Shown: positions 1-6,101 of the stretch, one piece after another
Numbering within the stretch: the first letter of the stretch is position 1
Layout of the letters: each line of letters starts with the position of its first letter
Assembly: GCA_012799545.1 (NCBI GenBank)
Contig: JAAZLA010000072.1
Location: forward strand, 1-10,806
From: Treponema sp.
GTDB lineage: Bacteria; Spirochaetota; Spirochaetia; Treponematales; Treponemataceae
Length of the DNA: 10,806 nucleotides
Direction of reading: 5' to 3'
Translations under genes and position numbers: made by a program
The notes under the pieces: generated by a model
Databases searched by the model: none
What the model was told of the DNA's origin: nothing
What the model saw: the letters and a program-made list of their open reading frames with translations, nothing else

Positions 1-54
1 ACAACAAAGATACGAGATGTTCGGTTTTTATCGCTCGAAGTTATAGAGCAATAA
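1..54 (+). CDS. fliL: FliL, C-terminal end (partial, 5' end outside window)
   Basis: Reading frame 1 is open from the first base and ends in TAA at 52-54. It encodes 17 residues (TTKIRDVRFLSLEVIEQ). The pattern of a short helix-to-strand 'I-x-D-V-x-F' followed by a hydrophobic strand at the extreme C terminus is typical of FliL, the single-pass membrane protein that surrounds the stator near the flagellar basal body. The position directly before fliM is the usual place of fliL in spirochaete and many other flagellar operons. Only the tail is present, so the call rests on this short match plus gene order. The gap to fliM is 26 bases and very A-rich, with the fliM ribosome binding site in it. 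No terminator is visible, so co-transcription is likely. Confidence 0.75.
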   Translation, partial: TTKIRDVRFLSLEVIEQ

Positions 55-80
55 AAAAAATATAAATAGAGGGGAAGTGC

Positions 81-1115
81 ATGAACGAAGTTCTGTCACA
101 AGAAGAGATTGATCAACTGCTCATGGCTATAAGTTCTGGTGAAACAGAAACAGACGATTATAAGCCGATTAGTGATACTCGAAAGATTAAAATCTACGAC
201 TTTAAAAGACCAGATAAATTCTCTAAAGAGCAGATTCGAACCGTTTCTATTATGCACGAAACCTTTGCTCGTCTTACTACGACAAGCCTTTCTGCCCAGC
301 TTCGAAGTTTAGTGCATGTGCATGTCGCTTCCGTTGACCAGCTTACCTATGAGGAATTTATTCGCTCTATTCCAACACCAACAACGCTTGCTGTTATCAA
401 CATGGACCCACTTAAGGGAAATGCTGTTTTGGAAATAGACCCTTCTATTACCTTTTCCATGATCGACCGCCTTTTTGGTGGAACAGGACAGGGAACAAAG
501 GTGCAACGTGACCTTACCGACATCGAACAGTCCGTTATGGACGGTATTATAGTGCGAATTTTGGCAAATATGCGCGAAGCTTGGACACAGGTTATCGACC
601 TACGTCCTCGTCTCGGGCAAATAGAAACAAACCCACAGTTTGCACAAATTGTTCCACCTTCAGAAATGGTGGTTTTAGTTACCTTGGAAACAAAGGTTGG
701 CGATGAAGAGGGTATGATGAACTTTTGTATCCCCTATATTACGATCGAGCCTATTATTTCCAAGCTTTCATCACAGTTTTGGTTTTCTTCCGTGCGAAGA
801 AGTTCCACGACACAGTACCTCGGCGTTCTAAAAGAAAAGCTCTCCACGGTAGATATGGACGTTGTTGCCGAAATTGGTTCAATAAATTTGCCTATTCGAG
901 ACGTTTTAAGTTTAAGAACTGGCGATATTATCCGATTATCTAATACGAGGGTTGGTGATCCATTAACGCTCAGTGTCGGAAATAGACAGAAATTCTTATG
1001 TCAGCCTGGTGTAATTGGTAAAAAAATGGCGGTACAAGTCATTGGAAAAATCAAACAAGCTGAATCAGAAGAATTTGAAGAATTATCAGTAGAAGGAGAT
1101 GAATCATATGAGTGA
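81..1115 (+). CDS. fliM: Flagellar motor switch protein FliM
   Basis: FliM is the middle C-ring protein of the rotor. It binds phosphorylated CheY and passes the signal to FliG and the FliN-type protein to reverse rotation. The 344-residue product has the family's full length. Residues 4-14 (VLSQEEIDQLL) are the classic N-terminal CheY-P-binding segment. Residues about 45-235 form the CheC-like middle domain, with the FliG-contacting GGxG loop at 133-136 (GGTG). Residues about 248-325 form the SpoA/FliN-like C-terminal domain, followed by an acidic tail. The ATG start is preceded by AGAGGGGA at 68-75, a good ribosome binding site. The 3' end overlaps fliY by 8 bases (ATGAGTGA), suggesting translational coupling. 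Nothing looks damaged. Confidence 0.97.
   Translation: MNEVLSQEEIDQLLMAISSGETETDDYKPISDTRKIKIYDFKRPDKFSKEQIRTVSIMHETFARLTTTSLSAQLRSLVHVHVASVDQLTYEEFIRSIPTPTTLAVINMDPLKGNAVLEIDPSITFSMIDRLFGGTGQGTKVQRDLTDIEQSVMDGIIVRILANMREAWTQVIDLRPRLGQIETNPQFAQIVPPSEMVVLVTLETKVGDEEGMMNFCIPYITIEPIISKLSSQFWFSSVRRSSTTQYLGVLKEKLSTVDMDVVAEIGSINLPIRDVLSLRTGDIIRLSNTRVGDPLTLSVGNRQKFLCQPGVIGKKMAVQVIGKIKQAESEEFEELSVEGDESYE
1091..1098 (+). promoter_or_regulatory. Ribosome binding site deciding the fliY start
   Basis: AGAAGGAG lies inside the end of fliM. It abuts the ATG at 1099 with no spacer, but stands 9 bases before the ATG at 1108. The downstream ATG is therefore the better start, and it gives the usual short N terminus before the EIDALL helix. 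Confidence 0.75.
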
Positions 1116-2226
1116 TGGTGCCATTTCTCAAGACGAAATAGATGCTTTATTATCTGGTGTAGATATGGGAGGACTGAGCTCCGCTGGTCTTTCATCTTCT
1201 AAGCAAAGTAGTCAAAAATTAAATACCGAAACACTTCTCGAATTTATGACAGAAGAGGCTGAGGCGCTTAAAGCGACCTTAGATGCGATGACTGGGGCTA
1301 GTTTTAGTGTCGGTGCGCCAACTGTAGAGCAGGTGACTAAAGAACAGGTTTTGCGAAAGATTCCCGAAATGGCGGTTGGAGTTACCGCTGATTTCTCAGA
1401 GGGTTTGTCAGGGGATCACGTTTTTGTGTTAGCACCGGAGTTTGCACAAAAAATTGCAGGATTAGTCAATAAAGAAGAAGATCCAGAGCTCAGTGAAATG
1501 TCTCTCTCTGTTGTATCGGAGATTATTTCGCAGTATGTGGGTTCACAAATAACGAAATTAAGTCAAACTGGTTTTTTCCCCGGTCTTGCAAATAGCCCTC
1601 CAGAAGCAGTTCATGTCCCCAAGGCAATGTTGCGTTATCCTTCGGGTGAATTTATTCTCGTATCGCATCCTGTTTCCGGTGAAGGCTCAGTGTTTACACT
1701 TTGGGAATTGATAGCAAAGGATGCATCTTCTCAAATTATCACCGCGCTTGGTGGAAATCCCATTCAAGCAGCTCCTGCGCAAAATGCTTCAAATATGGCT
1801 GCAATGGGGCAGGGAATGCCTGGTATGGACCAAATGCAAGCGATGCCTCAGATGGGTATGGGACAAATGGCTATGCCTCAAATGGGCGGCGGCGCAAACT
1901 TTAATGCACCAAACGTGCAATCCTTACAATATCCCCAATTACAAACGGGTGTTTCGAGCATGGAACAAGGAAATATCGGTCTTATCATGGATGTATACAT
2001 GGAGATGACCGTTGAGCTCGGGCGAACAAAAAAACAAATTAAAGAAATTCTTGGAATGGGTGAAGGTACCATCATTGAGCTCGATAAGCTCGCTGGTGAG
2101 CCTGTTGACATTCTTGTGAATCATAAACCAATAGCCAAGGGTGAGGTTGTTGTTATAGATGAAAACTTTGGAGTGCGTGTAACCGAAATCCTCTCTCCAA
2201 TAGAAAGGATGAGCGATTTGCACTAA
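1108..2226 (+). CDS. fliY: Flagellar motor switch protein FliY (FliN-type, CheC-like middle)
   Basis: FliY is a C-ring component carrying the FliN function. I place the start at ATG 1108, giving 372 residues beginning MSDGAISQDEIDALL. The ATG at 1099 sits directly against the AAGGAG ribosome binding site (1093-1098), whereas 1108 is 9 bases away. Domains: residues 5-15 (AISQDEIDALL) are a second EIDxLL-type CheY-binding-like helix; residues about 38-205 are a CheC/FliM-middle-like domain; residues 230-259 are a Met-rich linker; residues about 285-365 are the FliN/SpoA domain. One CheC phosphatase-like motif can be fitted (S134, E138, S141, P164), but the usual Asn is Ser, so phosphatase activity is doubtful. 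The gene overlaps fliM by 8 bases and lies 23 bases before fliO. It could equally be annotated as a long FliN. Confidence 0.95.
   Translation: MSDGAISQDEIDALLSGVDMGGLSSAGLSSSKQSSQKLNTETLLEFMTEEAEALKATLDAMTGASFSVGAPTVEQVTKEQVLRKIPEMAVGVTADFSEGLSGDHVFVLAPEFAQKIAGLVNKEEDPELSEMSLSVVSEIISQYVGSQITKLSQTGFFPGLANSPPEAVHVPKAMLRYPSGEFILVSHPVSGEGSVFTLWELIAKDASSQIITALGGNPIQAAPAQNASNMAAMGQGMPGMDQMQAMPQMGMGQMAMPQMGGGANFNAPNVQSLQYPQLQTGVSSMEQGNIGLIMDVYMEMTVELGRTKKQIKEILGMGEGTIIELDKLAGEPVDILVNHKPIAKGEVVVIDENFGVRVTEILSPIERMSDLH
1795..1884 (+). repeat. Met-rich, imperfectly repetitive linker in fliY
   Basis: Residues 230-259 of FliY contain 11 methionines among 30 residues, mixed with Gln, Gly, Pro and Ala. 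The unit is roughly Met-x-x-Met with MPQMG occurring twice. At DNA level, ATGCCTCARATGGG occurs twice (near 1843 and 1873), consistent with short tandem duplication. The segment separates the CheC-like domain from the FliN domain and is presumably a flexible linker. Confidence 0.8.
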
Positions 2227-2249
2227 AAAAATAGTGATGGAGTGATCTC

Positions 2250-2942
2250 ATGGGTGGGGGAACTATTACGAAATACTTAAAATATACTCAAAAAAGTCTT
2301 TGTGTGCTGCTTTTTTTCTTTGCCTTTTCCTTCTTGTTTGCTCAAACAGTGGAAAATCAAACAGGGCAAGAAATTGATACGCAAATAACAGAAAATGCGC
2401 TTTCGTCATATCAAGATGAAACTCGCATTGTTTTTGACAATCCTGAAGAGCAGGTTTTATTTCCAGAAAAGAATACAAAATCTGGAATAGGTTCTTTTGT
2501 TCGCATGGTTGTGGCGCTTTTAGTTATTATTGTCTGTATCTATCTCGTTTTCTTTTTTATAAGAAGGGGAAGAAAAAATACCGCTGTCAATGATGCCTTT
2601 TTGAAAAAAGCAGCGAGTCTTGTGCTTTCTCCAGGGAAATCGATACATATTATAACGCTTTTAGATAGGGCTTATTTAATAGGGGCTGCTGAAAACGCAA
2701 TAAATCTTCTCGGTGAAATCCAAGACAAAGAGCTTGTCGATACATTAAATCTCAATGCAGAGCAAGAAGCGGAACATCAGGCACCAGATTTTGCAAGCTT
2801 GCTTTCGCTTTTTACTCCAAAGCAAAGAAAGACAGAAAACGCTGACTCGCAAACCTTCTTTTCAAACGATGCTTTGAATACCCTTAAGGGACATAAAGGT
2901 CGCTTAGGAAAAAAATTGTTTGACGAAGGAGAAAATACATGA
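2250..2942 (+). CDS. fliO: FliO-like flagellar export assembly protein
   Basis: FliO helps FliP assemble into the export gate of the flagellar type III secretion apparatus. The 230-residue product starts with a basic stretch and a hydrophobic segment (about residues 15-31, ending LFAQ), a likely signal peptide. A roughly 50-residue periplasmic part follows. A strong membrane helix covers residues about 83-104 and is followed by the basic FIRRGRK stop-transfer signal. The cytoplasmic FliO domain (about 105-175) contains a short beta-rich stretch (SIHIITLLDRAYLIGAAENA). A hydrophilic, charged tail ends the protein. FliO is poorly conserved, so the name rests mostly on this topology and the position just before fliP. 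The ATG at 2250 has GATGGAG at 2236-2242. The last four bases overlap fliP as ATGA. Confidence 0.85.
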   Translation: MGGGTITKYLKYTQKSLCVLLFFFAFSFLFAQTVENQTGQEIDTQITENALSSYQDETRIVFDNPEEQVLFPEKNTKSGIGSFVRMVVALLVIIVCIYLVFFFIRRGRKNTAVNDAFLKKAASLVLSPGKSIHIITLLDRAYLIGAAENAINLLGEIQDKELVDTLNLNAEQEAEHQAPDFASLLSLFTPKQRKTENADSQTFFSNDALNTLKGHKGRLGKKLFDEGENT

Positions 2943-3778
2943 CATGGCTCAAAGGCTATAAAAAAGCAGCTCTTTTTCTTTTTCTCGTGTTTGTTTTACC
3001 CGCTACAATGCAGGTGCCGCATCTCTTTGCACAAGCCTTTCCCGATGGTGCAACGCAGGGTACAATGCAGATGAATCCAGAAGTAGAGCCTTTGAGCTTT
3101 CCCTTCATAGATTTACAACTGCGAAATCCCACGACAAACCAAGAAGTTGCTTTTTCTGTGCAAGTACTGCTTCTTTTAACGGTTTTATCTCTTGCACCAA
3201 GTATTCTCATCCTACTAACCTGTTTTTTGCGACTTTCTATTGTATTTGATTTTATCAAGCGTGCGCTTTCTTTACAGCAAGTTCCTCCCACAACGGTTTT
3301 AAATGGAATAGCTTTTTTCTTAACCTTATTTATTATGTGGCCTACATTTACCGCTATTTATAACAATTCTTTTAAGCCACTTTCTGATGGAGAAATCGCT
3401 ATAGAACAAGCCTATACAGAAGCGGAGGCACCCTTACGTCTTTTTATGTACAGTCAAATGGCTTCAAATACAAGTTACATTTCTATGTTTATGTCCATGG
3501 GAAATCTCGAAAAACCACAAACTCTTGCAGACGTGCCAACCTATGTGTTGATTCCCTCGTATATTTTAAGTGAGCTGACAATCGCTTTTAAAATAGGTAT
3601 TTTGCTGTATATTCCCTTTATTATTATAGATATGGTTGTTGCATCCATTCTTATGTCGATGGGTATGATAATGCTGCCGCCTTCGCAAATCTCGATGCCC
3701 TTTAAACTCATGCTTTTTGTCCTTGTTGACGGCTGGGGCTTGTTGACGCAACAATTGTTTAATTCAATTATACGATAG
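2939..3778 (+). CDS. fliP: Flagellar export gate protein FliP
   Basis: FliP forms the pentameric core of the FliPQR export pore in the inner membrane. The 279-residue product has a cleavable-looking signal peptide (residues 1-33, ending FAQA), as known FliP proteins do. A conserved first hydrophobic pair follows (about 72-140, including LSLAPSILILLTCFLR), then a periplasmic loop (about 143-200). The FliP family signature lies at 206-221 (PSYILSELTIAFKIGI). The C-terminal part carries the gate loop and VLVDGWGLL. At the loop known as the methionine gasket the sequence is M243-I244-M245 instead of three methionines. The start overlaps the fliO stop (ATGA), and AAGGAG at 2926-2931 supports it. 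The stop TAG is followed closely by the fliQ ribosome binding site. Confidence 0.97.
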   Translation: MTWLKGYKKAALFLFLVFVLPATMQVPHLFAQAFPDGATQGTMQMNPEVEPLSFPFIDLQLRNPTTNQEVAFSVQVLLLLTVLSLAPSILILLTCFLRLSIVFDFIKRALSLQQVPPTTVLNGIAFFLTLFIMWPTFTAIYNNSFKPLSDGEIAIEQAYTEAEAPLRLFMYSQMASNTSYISMFMSMGNLEKPQTLADVPTYVLIPSYILSELTIAFKIGILLYIPFIIIDMVVASILMSMGMIMLPPSQISMPFKLMLFVLVDGWGLLTQQLFNSIIR

Positions 3779-3786
3779 GAGAATAA

Positions 3787-4056
3787 ATGGATTTAGGAGA
3801 TGTCATTTTTTTATTGCGCGATGGAATTTTTCAAATTCTTATGCTTGTTTCGCCGATTTTGGGAACAGCCTTGGTTGTTGGGCTTTTGGTTGCAATTTTT
3901 CAAGCAACAACCTCCATACAAGAACAAACGCTTACCTTTGTTCCCAAGTTTTTTTCTATTCTAGGCGTTTTAGCTCTCCTTGGAGCTTGGATGCTTGCCT
4001 CCTTGCGAGGTTATACATTTAAAATATTTGAAATGATACCGCAGGTCGCTCGCTAA
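3787..4056 (+). CDS. fliQ: Flagellar export gate protein FliQ
   Basis: FliQ is the small helical-hairpin subunit that packs around FliP and FliR in the export pore. The 89-residue length is the family norm. Two hydrophobic helices are visible (about 14-40 and 54-74), separated by the conserved segment FQATTSIQEQTLTFVPK. The start codon ATG 3787 has AGGAG at 3777-3781, which overlaps the fliP stop codon. The stop TAA shares one base with the fliR start (TAATG), a classic coupling junction. Confidence 0.97.
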   Translation: MDLGDVIFLLRDGIFQILMLVSPILGTALVVGLLVAIFQATTSIQEQTLTFVPKFFSILGVLALLGAWMLASLRGYTFKIFEMIPQVAR

Positions 4057-4880
4057 TGATAGAAGATCTTGTTGCAAACGCTCCTTCATATCTCCTCGTT
4101 GCAGCACGATGCTTTGCGCTCATTATGACGATTCCCCTGCTTTCTACCCGAGCTGTCTCCCGCGTCGCAAAAGTGGCCCTTGCTGGCTACATAGCCTACA
4201 TTGCCTACCCACTCGCATATGCTGAAATATGGCAAACTGAACAATACCAGCTTGCTATGGGTTTATTTAACGGTGCCTTTTCTCTCGAGTATCTTCTTTT
4301 ACTCATCGGTGAAGTACTTATAGGTATTATCGTTGGGCTTTATATTACGGCAATTTTTGCCGCCTTTAGCTCTGCAGGACAATTTTTTACCTTTCAAATG
4401 GGCTTTGGAGCCTCAGAAGTCTATGATGCGCTTTCACAAATAGAAAACCCCCTCATGGGTCAATACTTAAACCTCATCGCTATGATTGTTTTTTTGCAAA
4501 TAAAGGGCTTTCAAAGGCTTTTTCTCGGAGGTATTTTTCGTAGCTTCGGTACTATAAACGCCTTTAGCCTTGTCGCAAAACAAGAGCATTTTGTGCAGTT
4601 TTTACTTTCGACATTGTCTCAGCTTTTTTTCGATGCTTTTTTAATAGCACTTCCCATTGTAGGCACGCTTTTTTTAATTACCGTTACCATGGGGATTCTT
4701 TCAAAGGCTGCACCACAGATGAACCTTTTATCCGAAGGGCTTCCCATTACGATTTTGACAGCATTTTTTTTATTGACTATTTTACTTCCCTCTATGATAG
4801 ATTTTTTTATACAAGCTTTTGAGCGCGCTTTTTATAAACTTGAACAGCTTTTGATTGTTGTGGGAGGGGTGCAATTATGA
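4056..4880 (+). CDS. fliR: Flagellar export gate protein FliR
   Basis: FliR caps the FliP5 ring and, with FliQ, completes the helical export pore; it also contacts FlhB. The 274-residue product has the expected length and is strongly hydrophobic, with about six to eight membrane-embedded helices. Family features include the N-terminal RCFALIMTIPLLSTRAVSR segment, the central FFTFQMGFGAS loop and the late LSKAAPQMNLLSEGLPITI segment. This last segment resembles the conserved 'PQ-N-F-G-P' region of FliR/SctT proteins. The start shares one base with the fliQ stop, with no strong ribosome binding site of its own, so translation probably depends on reinitiation. The stop overlaps the flhB start as ATGA. 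Confidence 0.96.
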   Translation: MIEDLVANAPSYLLVAARCFALIMTIPLLSTRAVSRVAKVALAGYIAYIAYPLAYAEIWQTEQYQLAMGLFNGAFSLEYLLLLIGEVLIGIIVGLYITAIFAAFSSAGQFFTFQMGFGASEVYDALSQIENPLMGQYLNLIAMIVFLQIKGFQRLFLGGIFRSFGTINAFSLVAKQEHFVQFLLSTLSQLFFDAFLIALPIVGTLFLITVTMGILSKAAPQMNLLSEGLPITILTAFFLLTILLPSMIDFFIQAFERAFYKLEQLLIVVGGVQL

Positions 4881-6079
4881 CAAGTGTTCAAAAACTCTGT
4901 ATGGATTTTTTCTTGACTGGGAAAAAAACAAGGCGTGTTTTTGCTAGAGAGGCATTTGCAAGGCAAGATTTACAGGGCATTGACCTAGACTATTTCGACT
5001 TGCAGTGGTTTGCCTCAGCAGAAGAAGAGGGGCGAACAGAAAAAGCCTCGGAACATAAACTACGCAAAGCACGTGAAGAAGGGCGTGTTGCAAAAAGCCA
5101 AGAGATAAGCGCCGCCCTCGTGATGCTTTTTCCGGTTATAGCGCTTGTGATTTTAGCACCCTGGTATTTGAAAAAATTTATTGAAATCCTCCGTTTTTTC
5201 TTCGATCGCTGCACAAGTCCTGAAGTAGACCTCGGCAGCTTTGCCTATATGTTTTTTCGATCGATGATTACGATGATTTTACCCCTTGGGATAATTGCGA
5301 TGATTTCTGGCGTTTTGGCAAATATCGTGCAAAACCGTGGCTTTATTTTTTCAACAAAACCTATTAGTCCAAAGTTTTCAAAGATTTTACCCAAGTTTGG
5401 GGAATACTTTAAAAAAACACTTTTTTCTGGACAAGGGGCTTTTAATGTCTTAAAATCTATTGTAAAGGTTGCTTTTTTATTTACCATGGCATTTATTTTA
5501 ATAAAAAATGATTTGCCAAAACTTTTAACGCTTTCAAATGTAAATATGTGGCAGGGAATAAGTCATGTTGCTGGGATGGTTGCAAAACTCTTGATAATAG
5601 CGGCTCTTTTTTTCCTCGTCATTGCTATTCCGGATTATCTTGTGCAAAGGCATCAGTTTATGGAATCGATGAAGATGTCTAAGCAAGAAGTTAAGGAAGA
5701 ATATAAAAACTTGGAAGGGGACCCCTTTGTAAAAAGCCGTATTAAGCAATATATTCGAGACCTTATGAGTCAAAATATGAGCCAACATGTTGCAGAAGCG
5801 GATGTAATTATTACAAACCCGACGCATTATGCAATTGCTATAAAATATGATAGAGAAATCATGCAGGGACCTATGCTCACCGCTAAGGGTGTCGACTCGG
5901 TAGCGCATCGCATAAAAGAAATTGCAAAAGAACATGATGTGGAGATTATAGAAAACAAACCTTTAGCACGTGCGCTCTATGCGGAAGTGCAAATTGGTGA
6001 TATAATACCTGAAGCGTATTATCAAGTATTGGCTATCATTCTTGGACAAGTCTATAGGATGAGGGCTGAAAAAGTGTAG
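4877..6079 (+). CDS. flhB: Flagellar export switch protein FlhB
   Basis: FlhB controls the change of export specificity from rod/hook to filament substrates and wraps around the FliPQR pore. The 400-residue product has four membrane helices (about 80-98, 123-151, 191-210 and 232-255) and a soluble C-terminal domain from about 265. The self-cleavage motif NPTH is intact at 314-317, with cleavage expected between N314 and P315. The N-terminal family block (RTEKASEHKLRKAREEGRVAKS) starts only at residue 53. It is preceded by DLQWFA (41-46), like the DLQFFA of Gram-positive FlhB, and by an extra basic, roughly 40-residue segment. The ATG at 4877 overlaps the fliR stop and GGGAGGGG precedes it at 4862-4869; no later in-frame ATG precedes the conserved block except M9. 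Confidence 0.96.
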   Translation: MTSVQKLCMDFFLTGKKTRRVFAREAFARQDLQGIDLDYFDLQWFASAEEEGRTEKASEHKLRKAREEGRVAKSQEISAALVMLFPVIALVILAPWYLKKFIEILRFFFDRCTSPEVDLGSFAYMFFRSMITMILPLGIIAMISGVLANIVQNRGFIFSTKPISPKFSKILPKFGEYFKKTLFSGQGAFNVLKSIVKVAFLFTMAFILIKNDLPKLLTLSNVNMWQGISHVAGMVAKLLIIAALFFLVIAIPDYLVQRHQFMESMKMSKQEVKEEYKNLEGDPFVKSRIKQYIRDLMSQNMSQHVAEADVIITNPTHYAIAIKYDREIMQGPMLTAKGVDSVAHRIKEIAKEHDVEIIENKPLARALYAEVQIGDIIPEAYYQVLAIILGQVYRMRAEKV

Positions 6080-6090
6080 TGTATTTTATG

Positions 6091-6098
6091 GGTGGGGA
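6091..6098 (+). promoter_or_regulatory. Ribosome binding site for the GTG start of flhA
   Basis: GGTGGGGA precedes the GTG at 6102 by only a few bases, a tighter spacing than elsewhere in the operon. No ATG in the flhA frame is available upstream before a stop, so the GTG is the best start. The combination of GTG and short spacing suggests moderate initiation strength. Confidence 0.55.
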
Positions 6099-6101
6099 CT
6101 C

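Noticed and set aside
55..80. Possible promoter in the A-rich gap between fliL and fliM
   Set aside because: TATAAATA (61-68) resembles a -10 element, but no -35 is seen at proper spacing and the genes are tightly packed, so read-through is the simpler view.
2250..2259. ATGGGTGGGG shared between the fliO start (2250) and the region before flhA (6088)
   Set aside because: Ten bases shared twice is weak evidence. In fliO it encodes the N terminus, and in flhA it serves as ribosome binding site; no further copies were noticed.
5534..5935. 133-codon open frame on the minus strand within flhB
   Set aside because: It is a shadow of a strongly supported gene, with no ribosome binding site or family resemblance, and a Cys/His/Phe-rich composition typical of antisense translation.
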